Origin: Brevinema andersonii
Lineage (GTDB): Bacteria > Spirochaetota > DYKD01
Direction of reading: 5' to 3'
Assembly: GCA_020722765.1 (NCBI GenBank)
Contig: DYKD01000015.1
Coordinates: 1-53,166 of the forward strand
DNA length: 53,166 bases
Shown: positions 25,360-35,814 of the stretch, piece after piece
Position numbering within the stretch: position 1 is the stretch's first letter
Layout of the letters: the number at the start of each line of letters is the position of its first letter
Translations under genes and position numbers: made by a program
Notes under the pieces: generated by a model
The model's database searches: none
What the model was told of the DNA's origin: nothing
Seen by the model: the letters and a program-made list of their open reading frames with translations, nothing else

Positions 25360-26109
25360 ATGGATCATAAAGAAGGATGTCTGATCTGTGGTAAACCACT
25401 CGTTTACACGGATCAGTCTGAAAAACGAAAATGTGTTTTCTGTGGTGAAGAAAAATCGAGTACAAGCATTTGTTCGGAAGGACACTTTGTATGTGACACG
25501 TGTCATGGTGCTGATGGAATTGATGTCATCACCATGTTTTGTCTGAACTCGGATGAAACTGACCCTATGGCTATGGCTCTCCAACTTATGCGTCATCCTT
25601 CTATACATTTGCATGGGCCAGAGCACCATTATCTTGTTCCAGCCGTATTGATCACAGCCTATCTCAATAAAAAGGGGATGAAGAAAGAGAAGAAAGCATA
25701 TCTCGAAGAAACACAGAAAAGATCTGCCAATATTCCTGGTGGAGCTTGTGGTTTGATGGGTGTTTGTGGAACGGGGGTTGGGACGGGAATATTCGTAAGT
25801 CTTGTGACAAAATCGACACCTCTCTCAAAGGATGAATGGGAATTGACAGGGCAGATGGCAGTTCAAGCATTGGGAAAAATAGCAGGAGCAGGAGGTCCCC
25901 GCTGTTGTAAAAGGACCAGTTATATAGCCATTGAAAATGCCATGGAATTCATCAGATTCCAAGGATTGGGAGATTTAGGTGTGCCAACGACTGTTAAATG
26001 TTCTTATTCAAAATTAAACAAGGAATGTCAGTATACAGACTGCCGTTTTTTCAATCCAGAAAAGGAGAAATCTTATATCCCCAAAAAAGATGACTCCTGT
26101 TGCTGTTAA
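25360..26109 (+). CDS. DUF5714-like Cys-rich protein ending in Cys-Cys-Cys
   Basis: 249 aa, function unknown; resemblance to DUF5714 is from recollection of the family and unverified. The N-terminus looks like zinc ribbons: C7-x2-C10, C25-x2-C28, C38, C45-x2-C48. A central Gly/Cys-rich patch (GGACGLMGVCGTGVGTGI), GPRCCKRTS and CQYTDCRFF follow, and the chain ends DSCCC. No signal peptide. It closes the plus-strand cluster. A role in binding a metal(loid) or carrying a thiol-bound intermediate for the methyltransferase or radical SAM enzyme would fit, but is inference. The ribosome site is weak; coupling to the upstream gene (12-nt gap) is likely. Confidence 0.6.
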   Translation: MDHKEGCLICGKPLVYTDQSEKRKCVFCGEEKSSTSICSEGHFVCDTCHGADGIDVITMFCLNSDETDPMAMALQLMRHPSIHLHGPEHHYLVPAVLITAYLNKKGMKKEKKAYLEETQKRSANIPGGACGLMGVCGTGVGTGIFVSLVTKSTPLSKDEWELTGQMAVQALGKIAGAGGPRCCKRTSYIAIENAMEFIRFQGLGDLGVPTTVKCSYSKLNKECQYTDCRFFNPEKEKSYIPKKDDSCCC

Positions 26110-26165
26110 CCGTGAAAACAGGAAAGCCTGTCGAGATCCGATAGCCGCATTCCCAGTCATGGAGA

Positions 26166-27191
26166 TCATTCATATTCATAAAAAAGATAATAGCTTTCCC
26201 CGCCAGATGAGTAGCGCCCGCTACTCGAATAGATATGCAACATTTCTGATGGACGTCCTTTTTCATCATGGCTTCTCTGCATCTTGACAATGACACCATG
26301 CTCTGCTATGTTCTCGACACTCCCCACAACACGATTTTCAGCATCGTAGGAAAGCTTCTCGACATACAAAGCGCTTATCCCTCCGTCATCAATCCTCCTG
26401 ATGACATTCCCGCTGTCATCAAAAATGGTATCCCGCACGTCAGCTTCCAGAGGGCCTACATACTTGACTGTCAGGATCCTGTTCCCCTTACTGTCATATC
26501 CGTATTTCTGCACAAAATCAAAACCATCAGAAGACCATGTTTCTGCAAAAAGCCGGCCTTCCTTGTAAATATGGTTACGGACTAGAGCCTGGTCTTCAGT
26601 ATATTCTGTCTCTTTGACAAGAAGACCGTTCTCATCATACTCATATCCAATGCGCACCATTTCATTTCCTGAGCCATCACATTGCCTGAAAGAGAGAAGG
26701 TTTCCCTTTTCATCATAAGCTCTTTCTGTCACAGACTGGACTGTATTTTCCCAGTCATGGACTTCTGTCTTTACAGGCCGTCCTGCGGCATCATGCCATA
26801 CGAATTCCTTTTCATGGACTTCCTTGTCAAAATACTGAATTCGCAAATGAAGTTTTTCCACGTCATCATAAGTGATGATTGTCTTGACTGGCAAAGGACA
26901 ATCCTCTCCAGTCTCTTCCCTATTCACAAGTCTGCCTTGCGAATCATAGGTCTGTGCAATTCCATGTTGGAGTTTACCGTCTGGAAAATATTGCTTAGCT
27001 TCAACAACCCTTCCCTCGCTATCAAACCGGGCTTCTTGCCATAGGAATCCTTTTTCAATTGGATCTGTTTCTGGATGGTCACTATGCGTTGCTTGTAAGG
27101 ATACTTCTCCGTTCCACGATTTGAGTTCATTCCTATAAACACGCACACATTCCGCATCCTTCAGCTTGCCATATTCAAAAAGACCGTTCAT
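26166..27191 (-). CDS. YD-repeat protein without secretion signal
   Basis: About 341 aa made of short beta-hairpin repeats with Tyr-Asp and Gly-Arg/Asn turns (YDSQGRLVNRE, YDEKGNLLSF, YDENGLLVKE, YDSKGNRILTV, YDAENRVVGSV, HDEKGRPSEML), as in Rhs/YD-repeat shells and the YwqK-type antitoxin-like family. It has no signal peptide, no RHS core and no toxin tip, so it is not a typical Rhs effector. The start at 27191 has GAGGT 7 nt upstream and stays clear of most of the transporter gene; the longer frame to 27245 would overlap that gene by 44 bases. It follows the EamA transporter gene in the same direction. Function unknown. Confidence 0.6.
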   Translation of the reverse strand: MNGLFEYGKLKDAECVRVYRNELKSWNGEVSLQATHSDHPETDPIEKGFLWQEARFDSEGRVVEAKQYFPDGKLQHGIAQTYDSQGRLVNREETGEDCPLPVKTIITYDDVEKLHLRIQYFDKEVHEKEFVWHDAAGRPVKTEVHDWENTVQSVTERAYDEKGNLLSFRQCDGSGNEMVRIGYEYDENGLLVKETEYTEDQALVRNHIYKEGRLFAETWSSDGFDFVQKYGYDSKGNRILTVKYVGPLEADVRDTIFDDSGNVIRRIDDGGISALYVEKLSYDAENRVVGSVENIAEHGVIVKMQRSHDEKGRPSEMLHIYSSSGRYSSGGESYYLFYEYE

Positions 27192-27201
27192 ATCTGTAAC
27201 C

Positions 27202-28056
27202 TCATTTCCAAAGTGCGAGAATCGTAATTCCTGTGATTCCTGCAAATACTCCCAACCATCCTGAACCCCTTATCTTTTCCTTGAAAAAAAGAGATGAGAT
27301 TCCCATGCCAAGGATTATGGGAGCACTCAAAGTGATCGGATAAACAACAGCGGGTGAAAGGGTTTTCAATGCTGAAAGAGTGCAATAGACTCCAATATAA
27401 CTTGCTATAGATGCGATGCTTCCATATAGCAAAGCCCTTGTATCAAACTTTTTTTGTTTTAAATAAAAAGGAAGAAGGAGGAACGCACCTGCAGCATAAG
27501 AAAGGAACAGGTATGCAAAAAAACTCTGCTTGTATGTGCTTGTAAGAAGCTGTCCCACGCGCGGCAACCCACTCAACAAGAAAGCCGCCATGATGATGAC
27601 AAACCATTTCCATTCTGATCCTTTCCCTTTTGAAAAGGCGTCATTCGACCAGGACATAAGAAAGATAGCTCCAAGAATGAGTAGTATTCCTGCTGATGTT
27701 GTCAGTTTGAGGACAGCACCAAAAAATAGGATTCCAACAACCACAGGCACAAGAAATGAGGACCTATAAATGGCATTTGAAAAACCGAAATGTCCCATAC
27801 GTATGGCATGATTGAATGTGAGCACAGCCAATCCACCACCAAAACCTGCAGGAACAGCATATAAAAAAACAGAAGGGGTATAAGCAGATACAGGGACTTT
27901 GAAAAGAAGTGTGAAAAGATATCCAAACAGCGTGGCCAGGACAAAAATAACAGCCGTCAGATCCAAAGAAGGAATCCCTTTACGACCCGCAAGCTTTCCC
28001 ATCATCGCAACAGTAAGGATAGCGAAAACAACAGCAGTCACATGTAAAAATCCCAT
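27202..28056 (-). CDS. EamA/DMT-family transporter
   Basis: 284 aa with about ten hydrophobic helices, in two five-helix halves; the C-terminal half ends with LSPAVVYPITLSAPIILGMG and SSLFFKEKIRGSGWLGVFAG, the usual EamA closing motif. The family moves metabolites such as amino acids or nucleotide-related compounds across the inner membrane, mostly as exporters. The substrate is not predictable. AGGAG is well placed before the ATG. Confidence 0.88.
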   Translation of the reverse strand: MGFLHVTAVVFAILTVAMMGKLAGRKGIPSLDLTAVIFVLATLFGYLFTLLFKVPVSAYTPSVFLYAVPAGFGGGLAVLTFNHAIRMGHFGFSNAIYRSSFLVPVVVGILFFGAVLKLTTSAGILLILGAIFLMSWSNDAFSKGKGSEWKWFVIIMAAFLLSGLPRVGQLLTSTYKQSFFAYLFLSYAAGAFLLLPFYLKQKKFDTRALLYGSIASIASYIGVYCTLSALKTLSPAVVYPITLSAPIILGMGISSLFFKEKIRGSGWLGVFAGITGITILALWK

Positions 28057-28117
28057 AAAAACTCCTTAATAAGGATATAAAAAAAGCAGGAAGCTGAATA
28101 TGAAGTGGAAGCTGGAC

Positions 28118-29518
28118 TTAATACCTGTAGTGTTCTGGCTTGTATGGACCTTCCACTGGAACACCTATATAGTCAGCCTGTTCCTTGGAAAGCTTGGTGA
28201 GTTTGACACCGATCTTTTCCAAATGCAGGCGAGCCACTTCCTCGTCCAGTTTCTTGGGAAGCCTATAGACACCGACCTTGTATGTGTCCTTGTTTTTCCA
28301 AAGATCCATCTGTGCAAGAGTCTGGTTTGTGAAACTGTTAGACATGACGAAACTTGGATGACCTGTTGCGCAACCAAGATTGACTAGCCTTCCCTCTGCA
28401 AGAAGATAAATGCAATGTCCATCGGGGAAAAGGTACTTATCAACCTGCGGCTTGATGTTGATGCGTTTGATACCAGGATAATTGTTCAACTTGTCCACCT
28501 GGATTTCATTATCAAAATGACCGATGTTACAGACAATCGCCTGGTCTTTCATCTTGGCCATATGTTCGATTGTGATGACATTCAGATTTCCTGTAGTTGT
28601 GACAAAAACATCAATAAAAGGGAGAGCCTCTTCAATCGTTGTAACCTTATATCCTGCCATGGCAGCTTGCAAAGCACAGATGGGATCAACTTCTGTAACC
28701 CAGACCTGGCTCTTCTGCCCAGCAAGAGATTCAGCAGACCCCTTGCCTACATCACCATAACCACAGACAAGGCTGATTTTTCCTGCAAGCATGACATCCA
28801 TGGCACGAAGTATACCGTCAACAAGAGAGTGCCTGCAACCATAGATATTATCGAACTTGCTTTTTGTGACTGAGTCATTGACGTTTATGGCAGGAACGCG
28901 GAGCTTCCCTGCTTCAGCCATATGATAGAGACGGTGAACACCAGTCGTTGTCTCTTCAGATACGCCTTTCCATTCCTTTAACGCTTCCTTGAACCATCCT
29001 TTCTTCTCAGATGTGGCTTTTTTCAGTTGAGCCTTAATAATCGCTTCTTCAGCGTTGGAAGATGGAGAATCAACCCATTTATCGCCTTCTTCAAGTTCAA
29101 TCCCTTTATGCATGAACAGTGTGGCATCACCGCCATCATCAACAATCAGTTGGGGTCCTTTTCCACCAGGGAACTGAAGGGCTTCCCATGTACACCACCA
29201 ATACTCTTCCAAAGACTCACCTTTCCAAGCAAAAACAGGGACTCCTGTTTTTGCAATGGCAGCAGCTGCGTGATCCTGAGTTGAAAAAATATTGCAGGAA
29301 ACCCAGCGTACATCAGCACCAAGTGCGACAAGCGTCTCTATCAGAACAGCCGTCTGGATCGTCATGTGCAGGCTACCCATGATACGTACACCTTTGAGAG
29401 GTTTCTCTTTGGCATACTTCTCACGGACACTGATCAGTCCAGGCATTTCTTTTTCAGCGATCTCTATCTCTTTGCGACCCCAATCAGCAAGGTCAATATC
29501 TTTGACTTTATAATCCAT
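28118..29518 (-). CDS. ahcY: adenosylhomocysteinase (SAH hydrolase)
   Basis: 466 aa. NAD-dependent cleavage of S-adenosylhomocysteine to adenosine and homocysteine, which removes the product inhibitor of methyltransferases. Visible: [20 protein letters not shown], the NAD-binding [25 protein letters not shown] with the catalytic Lys/Asp region, and the C-terminal [10 protein letters not shown] with the Lys-Tyr pair that contacts NAD across the dimer. The homocysteine can feed the sulfur genes at 33-36 kb. GGAGGA precedes the ATG. No SAH-riboswitch-like fold was recognised upstream. Confidence 0.97.
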   Translation of the reverse strand: MDYKVKDIDLADWGRKEIEIAEKEMPGLISVREKYAKEKPLKGVRIMGSLHMTIQTAVLIETLVALGADVRWVSCNIFSTQDHAAAAIAKTGVPVFAWKGESLEEYWWCTWEALQFPGGKGPQLIVDDGGDATLFMHKGIELEEGDKWVDSPSSNAEEAIIKAQLKKATSEKKGWFKEALKEWKGVSEETTTGVHRLYHMAEAGKLRVPAINVNDSVTKSKFDNIYGCRHSLVDGILRAMDVMLAGKISLVCGYGDVGKGSAESLAGQKSQVWVTEVDPICALQAAMAGYKVTTIEEALPFIDVFVTTTGNLNVITIEHMAKMKDQAIVCNIGHFDNEIQVDKLNNYPGIKRINIKPQVDKYLFPDGHCIYLLAEGRLVNLGCATGHPSFVMSNSFTNQTLAQMDLWKNKDTYKVGVYRLPKKLDEEVARLHLEKIGVKLTKLSKEQADYIGVPVEGPYKPEHYRY

Positions 29519-29607
29519 GGAATCCTCCAGTTAATTTGGTAGAGTAATATAGAATAAAAATATCGTCTTGTCAAAATAAAGATGAGGTTTTTTGATGTAG
29601 GAATAAT

Positions 29608-29923
29608 AAAAGGTGCCAGGTCTTTACTTTACTTGCAAAGTATAGACCTGGCACCTTTTTCAGCTTACTTGCAAAATGTAGACCTGGCACCTTTTTTAAC
29701 TGTAACTGGGGTAGCGCCAGCCCCTGATGCCGGTATCAGGAACAAAACGGAGGCTCAGCCGAATAGGCTGAGACCCCGCATGTAAAAAGACATTCACGGC
29801 ATCAGAGGCTGGCGCGTAGGGGCCTCTGCCCCTGCCACATACTTATGGTGTATCGACTGCCATAAAAAATACCAGGTCTGTAATTTTTACTTACTTGCAA
29901 AATGTAGACCTGGCACCTTTTTT
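29608..29923. repeat. REP-like repeat cluster (copies A, B, C plus inverted ends)
   Basis: Copies B (29665-29697) and C (29891-29923) are identical over 33 bases and carry TGTAGACCTGGCACC; copy A (29628-29660) differs at a few bases. AAAAGGTGCCAGGTCT (29608-29623) is the inverted partner of AGACCTGGCACCTTTT in copy A, and a decayed inverted partner lies at 29864-29889. The sequence looks like the repetitive extragenic palindromes that RAYT-type (Y1) transposases spread in many bacteria (from memory, unverified). No transposase gene is in the window. It fills most of the 492-base gap between ahcY and guaB. Confidence 0.7.
29713..29832. repeat. GC-rich structured block inside the REP cluster
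   Basis: An outer inverted repeat of 19 bases (GCGCCAGCCCCTGATGCCG at 29714-29732 and 29797-29815, 18 of 19 matching) encloses a hairpin CTCAGCC/GGCTGAG (29754-29760/29766-29772). A third hairpin GGGGC/GCCCC follows (29819-29832). The block is much richer in G and C than its surroundings. It may be a miniature mobile element or a folded RNA; no open frame or transposase is seen. Confidence 0.55.
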
Positions 29924-29951
29924 ACACAGGTAAATTAACAATACTAATAAA

Positions 29952-29980
29952 TTGAAAAACCAGAGAAGCAGGATTATATT
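29952..29980 (+). promoter_or_regulatory. predicted promoter of guaB
   Basis: TTGAAA (29952-29957), 17-nt spacer, TATATT (29975-29980), 31 nt ahead of the guaB ATG. It lies just downstream of REP copy C. AGGAGG (29995-30000) serves as the ribosome site. Confidence 0.6.
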
Positions 29981-30010
29981 ACAGAGAAAGCCTTAGGAGG
30001 CCTTCACAAC

Positions 30011-31471
30011 ATGAAAAGCACCACTTTCCGAGAGGGTTTGACTTTCGACGACATCCTGATGTACCCGAACAAATCAAATGTCGATTTCTCAAAAATCAGC
30101 CTGAAAACAAAACTTACAAGAAACGTAGAAATCAACATACCTATTGTCAGCGCAGCCATGGATACTGTCACAGAATCCAAAACAGCCATTGTTTTGGCAC
30201 AATTAGGCGGGATTGGTGTCATCCATAAAAACATGACTGTCCAACAGCAGGCTACTGAAGTTGAAAAAGTGAAACGGTTCGAAAACGGGGTCATAACCCA
30301 GCCTATTACATTAAGTCCTGACCATTCTGTGCAGGACGCTGTCGATGTCATGAAAAAATATGAAATTTCAGGATTACCCATCTGTATAGGCACAAAAATA
30401 GCAGGGATTCTGACAAACCGTGACCTCCGTTTTGAGACAAAATTCAACCAGCCTATCAAGAACATCATGACCAAAGAGAATCTTGTGACTGCACCAGTGG
30501 ACACGACCCTAGAACAGGCAAAAGCGATTCTCCAGAAACATAAGATTGAAAAATTGCTGATTGTGGACAAGGATAACAACCTCAAAGGTCTCATCACAAT
30601 CAAGGATATCTTCAAGAACATCAACTACCCTCTTGCAGCAAAGGATTCCCGTGGACGTTTACTTGTGGCAGCAGCCATTGGTGTGGAACCTTCCTTAGAA
30701 CGGGTTGAAGCCCTCATCGCAGCCGGAGCAGACGTCATCTCCATTGACAAAGCGCATGGATGGACAAATTCAGTGATTGAAAAAGCAAGGAGCGTAAAAA
30801 AACATTTCAAACATATTGAACTGATAGCAGGAAATATCGTTGAAGGCGCAGCTGCTGAGGCGTTGATTGAAGCCGGGGCTGACGCTGTCAAAGTCGGGAT
30901 AGGACCTGGATCCATCTGTACGACCCGCATCATTTCTGGGGTCGGTGTACCACAGATCACAGCAGTCATGGACTGTGTTGAAGTAGCCAAGAAATCAGGC
31001 GTCCCTGTCATTGCCGATGGAGGAATCAAATATTCCGGAGATATTGTCAAAGCTTTAGGTGTTGGGGCATCAACAGTCATGTTAGGAAACCTTCTGGCTG
31101 GAACAGATGCGACACCTGGGGAGATCGTCTACTACCAAGGACGGAGCTACAAGATCTACAGAGGAATGGGATCTGTGGAAGCGATGAAAGAGGGCGGACG
31201 TGAACGTTATTTCCAAAGTGACGAATTTGACATGAACAAACTCATACCTGAAGGCATTGTAGGCCGTGTTCCATACAAGGGCACTCTTGAAGATGTTGTC
31301 TATCAGCTAACAGGCGGACTCAGGTCTGGAATGGTTTACATAGGTGCAAGCACGATTGACGAACTCCACAGCAATGCAAGATTTGTACGGATTACAGGGG
31401 CGGGACTTGCAGAAAGCCATCCCCACGATGTGAGCATAGTGAAAGAAGCGCCGAATTATAGGACGAATTGA
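30011..31471 (+). CDS. guaB: inosine-5'-monophosphate dehydrogenase
   Basis: 486 aa. NAD-dependent oxidation of IMP to XMP, the committed step to GMP. N-terminal LTFDDILMYP, a pair of CBS domains (about 95-205) inserted in the TIM barrel, the phosphate-binding GIGPGSICTTRIISGVGVPQ with catalytic Cys, ADGGIKYSGDIVKAL, and the mobile flap with YFQSD and EGIVGRVPYKG. Length is standard for bacteria. It is transcribed from its own promoter. Confidence 0.98.
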   Translation: MKSTTFREGLTFDDILMYPNKSNVDFSKISLKTKLTRNVEINIPIVSAAMDTVTESKTAIVLAQLGGIGVIHKNMTVQQQATEVEKVKRFENGVITQPITLSPDHSVQDAVDVMKKYEISGLPICIGTKIAGILTNRDLRFETKFNQPIKNIMTKENLVTAPVDTTLEQAKAILQKHKIEKLLIVDKDNNLKGLITIKDIFKNINYPLAAKDSRGRLLVAAAIGVEPSLERVEALIAAGADVISIDKAHGWTNSVIEKARSVKKHFKHIELIAGNIVEGAAAEALIEAGADAVKVGIGPGSICTTRIISGVGVPQITAVMDCVEVAKKSGVPVIADGGIKYSGDIVKALGVGASTVMLGNLLAGTDATPGEIVYYQGRSYKIYRGMGSVEAMKEGGRERYFQSDEFDMNKLIPEGIVGRVPYKGTLEDVVYQLTGGLRSGMVYIGASTIDELHSNARFVRITGAGLAESHPHDVSIVKEAPNYRTN

Positions 31472-31498
31472 AAAGTAAGAATATATCCCTCACCCCCA

Positions 31499-31552
31499 CG
31501 GATTGCTTAAAGCAATCCGTTCCCCCCTCTCCCTGACTGGACACAGTCGGAG
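31499..31552 (+). promoter_or_regulatory. two hairpins in the hisS leader, one covering its ribosome site
   Basis: First, a near-perfect palindrome CGGATTGCTT/AAGCAATCCG (31499-31508/31510-31519). Second, GACTG/CAGTC (31535-31539/31544-31548), extended by CTCC/GGAG (31529-31532/31549-31552), where GGAG is the likely ribosome site of hisS 6 nt before its ATG. Pyrimidine-rich flanks (CCCTCACCCCC, CCCCCCTCTCCCTG) surround them. No T run, so not an intrinsic terminator. Confidence 0.45.
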
Positions 31553-31558
31553 AAAGGA

Positions 31559-32881
31559 ATGAACAAGGAGAATGTTTTGGCACAGAAGTTTGAAGGACCC
31601 AAAGGCACACGCGATTTCATTCCAGGATCGATGAATATCCGGGAAAAGATCATCAGAAAAATAGAAGACATTTTTTCTCTTTATGGATTTCAGAAGTGGG
31701 ACGGACCTGCCTTTGAATATCTGGATTTACTTACTGCAAAAAGCAGCCCAGAGATCGTTAAAGAGATATATACGTTTGAAGACAAAGCCGGCCGCAAGCT
31801 AGGGTTACGCTTTGAGTTGACCACTTCACTTGCCCGTTTGATGGCAAGCATTGGCAATGTAAAAAAACCGATCAAGGCTTACAATGTGGGAAAAGTCTGG
31901 AGATATGAGAACACGCAGAAAGGACGTTACCGCGAATTCCTCCAGATGGATGCAGATGTATTCGGAGCAGAAGCGCCAGGCATGGAAGTGGAACTACTAA
32001 CCATAGCTACGCGTGTACTTGCAGCCATAGGTTTTGATAATTACAAGATCCTCATCAACAGCAGGAAAATCCTTAATGGTCTCACAACTGTTTCCGGGAT
32101 TGCTGCAGAGAAGAAACAGGATGCTTTCCGCGCTCTGGACAAACTTGCCAAGATAGGCAAAGAGGGAGTGAAAAAGGAATTTGAAAACCGCGGACTCACT
32201 GTTGCACAGTTTGACACGCTCATGGACGTGATCAGCAAAGCATCTTCCTTATCAACTTTGAAAGATATAATGAAGGACGATCCTGACAGTGTTTCTGGCA
32301 TCAATGAGCTGGAATCAATCATCAGCACTGCAGGAGAGTCCGGCATCAAGAACATAGAATTCGATCCAGCTCTCATAAGAGGATTCGATTATTACACAGG
32401 TCCGATTTACGAGATCCGTATCATTGGCGGGGAGGATCTGGGCAGCATCTCGGGTGGTGGCCGTTATGACAAGCTCGTGGAAACATTCGGTGGGCAACCC
32501 ACGACTGCTGTAGGAATTTCTTTCGGTATAGAACGAATCATTGACCTTGTAGAAAACAACGAAAACCACAAGTCCCGCTTTGCTTCTGCACCAGCCCAGG
32601 TCTTCATCTGCCACATGAACCCACCCCTTCTATCCCATGCTTTCAAGATTGCAGAGGAATTACGAAACGCCGGGGTTTCTGTTGATATGGATATGAACAG
32701 CAGGAAATTCCAGAAGCAGATGCAATACGCAGATGACAAGAAATATCCTTACTGTGTCATCATTGGTGATGACGAAGTAGCCAGCGGACAATTCATGCTA
32801 AAGAATATGACAAATGGCAAACAGGAAAAGACAGATAAAAGCTCATTGATTGAAAAATTAAAATCAACATTAATGATTTGA
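31559..32881 (+). CDS. hisS: histidyl-tRNA synthetase
   Basis: 440 aa class II synthetase: PKGTRDFIPG and the long motif 1 helix, RYENTQKGRYREFLQMDAD (motif 2 with ATP-binding Arg), RGFDYYTGPIYE (histidine-binding), GGGRYDKLVETFGG and GISFGIERI (motif 3), followed by the anticodon-binding domain (about 335-430). Its first ATG is at 31559; a TTG at 31577 with AAGGAG six nt upstream would give MAQKFEGPKGTRDF, a more typical N-terminus, so the start is uncertain by six residues. guaB and hisS are unrelated in pathway but follow each other closely. Confidence 0.96.
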   Translation: MNKENVLAQKFEGPKGTRDFIPGSMNIREKIIRKIEDIFSLYGFQKWDGPAFEYLDLLTAKSSPEIVKEIYTFEDKAGRKLGLRFELTTSLARLMASIGNVKKPIKAYNVGKVWRYENTQKGRYREFLQMDADVFGAEAPGMEVELLTIATRVLAAIGFDNYKILINSRKILNGLTTVSGIAAEKKQDAFRALDKLAKIGKEGVKKEFENRGLTVAQFDTLMDVISKASSLSTLKDIMKDDPDSVSGINELESIISTAGESGIKNIEFDPALIRGFDYYTGPIYEIRIIGGEDLGSISGGGRYDKLVETFGGQPTTAVGISFGIERIIDLVENNENHKSRFASAPAQVFICHMNPPLLSHAFKIAEELRNAGVSVDMDMNSRKFQKQMQYADDKKYPYCVIIGDDEVASGQFMLKNMTNGKQEKTDKSSLIEKLKSTLMI

Positions 32882-32969
32882 CCTTGTCCCAAAGTCAGTA
32901 CTCTCTTTCCTTCCCTTTCCCTTCCCTTCTCTTTCGGCAATTTCTTCCTTTATCCTTTGACCTAATTCC

Positions 32970-32998
32970 TTGACTTTCTATTTTATAATTACTATATT
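32970..32998 (+). promoter_or_regulatory. predicted promoter of the Rrf2-sulfur operon
   Basis: TTGACT (32970-32975), 17-nt spacer, TATATT (32993-32998), 36 nt before the regulator's ATG. An imperfect dyad ACTATCGATTTAGT (33000-33012 region) overlaps the expected transcription start and could be the regulator's own operator. Confidence 0.6.
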
Positions 32999-33033
32999 AC
33001 TATCGATTTAGTGATATTACGTGAAGGATGATT

Positions 33034-34790
<1,757 letters not shown>

Positions 34791-34799
34791 GAGCTTGAA

Positions 34800-35726
34800 A
34801 TGAGAATATTTGATAACATAACACAGACGATAGGAAACACTCCGCTGGTCCGTATCAATACGATGAGCAAAGGGTTTCCTGCCACTCTTATCGCAAAGAT
34901 GGAATCCTTCAATGCACTTTCCTGCGTAAAAGACAGGATTGGCGCTGCCATGATCGATGCTGCTGAAAAAGACGGCAAACTCAAACCTGGAGGACTGATT
35001 GTTGAACCCACAAGTGGCAATACAGGAATAGCGTTAGCCTTTATTGCAGCGCAGCGCGGTTATAAGCTCATACTCACAATGCCCGAAACCATGAGTATGG
35101 AAAGAAGGCAACTCCTAAAAATTTTTGGTGCAGAACTTGTTCTCACTCCAGGACCAGAAGGAATGCGAGGAGCCATCGCAAAGGCAGAAGAGATTGTTAA
35201 GAATACACCCGGCGCTTTCATGCCACAACAATTTTCCAATCCTGCAAACCCTGACATACACAGAAAAACTACAGCTCAGGAAATATGGAATGACACTGAG
35301 GGTAAAGTCGATATCTTCGTAGCTGGTGTCGGAACCGGTGGGACAATCACAGGTGTGGGTGAAACGCTCAAAGCAAAAAACAAGAATGTTAAGATTATTG
35401 CAGTAGAACCGGATTCATCCCCCGTCCTGTCAGGAGGCTCCCCTGCCCCTCATAAAATACAAGGAATTGGCGCAGGTTTTATTCCTGCTGTTGTCAATAC
35501 AAAAATCATTGACGAGATAATCCGTGTTAAGGACGAAGATGCTGGTACGACAGCACGCGAACTTGCAAGAAAAGAAGGCATGCTTGTGGGTATCTCCAGT
35601 GGGGCTGCCATGTGGGCTGCCCTGAAAGTGGCAAAACGTCCGGAAAATGAAGGCAAAATGGTTGTTGTATTGTTACCTGATTCAGGAGAGCGATATCTCT
35701 CTACATGGCTGTTTAAAGAGGAATAG
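34800..35726 (+). CDS. cysK: cysteine synthase A (O-acetylserine sulfhydrylase)
   Basis: 308 aa fold-type II PLP enzyme. [19 protein letters not shown] carries the PLP Lys, [16 protein letters not shown] is the substrate loop, [16 protein letters not shown] binds the PLP phosphate, and [11 protein letters not shown] and [14 protein letters not shown] are conserved towards the end. It makes cysteine from O-acetylserine and sulfide. It lies 9 nt after metY, in the same operon. Confidence 0.97.
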   Translation: MRIFDNITQTIGNTPLVRINTMSKGFPATLIAKMESFNALSCVKDRIGAAMIDAAEKDGKLKPGGLIVEPTSGNTGIALAFIAAQRGYKLILTMPETMSMERRQLLKIFGAELVLTPGPEGMRGAIAKAEEIVKNTPGAFMPQQFSNPANPDIHRKTTAQEIWNDTEGKVDIFVAGVGTGGTITGVGETLKAKNKNVKIIAVEPDSSPVLSGGSPAPHKIQGIGAGFIPAVVNTKIIDEIIRVKDEDAGTTARELARKEGMLVGISSGAAMWAALKVAKRPENEGKMVVVLLPDSGERYLSTWLFKEE

Positions 35727-35814
35727 GCACCTTATTCATTCTTGAAAAAACAACTCGAACTGTATATTTTAATCACTGTTATTCCATTCCTTAGAAAACT
35801 ATTTCGGAGTATCC

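Noticed and set aside
29519-29600. SAH riboswitch upstream of ahcY
   Set aside because: Only about 60 AT-rich bases lie before the REP repeats; no pseudoknot-like pairing was found.
29608-29923. CRISPR array
   Set aside because: Three repeats at irregular distances, partly inverted, with no uniform spacers and no cas genes.
31472-31558. T-box leader for hisS
   Set aside because: The leader is under 90 bases and lacks a T-box sequence and an antiterminator/terminator pair.
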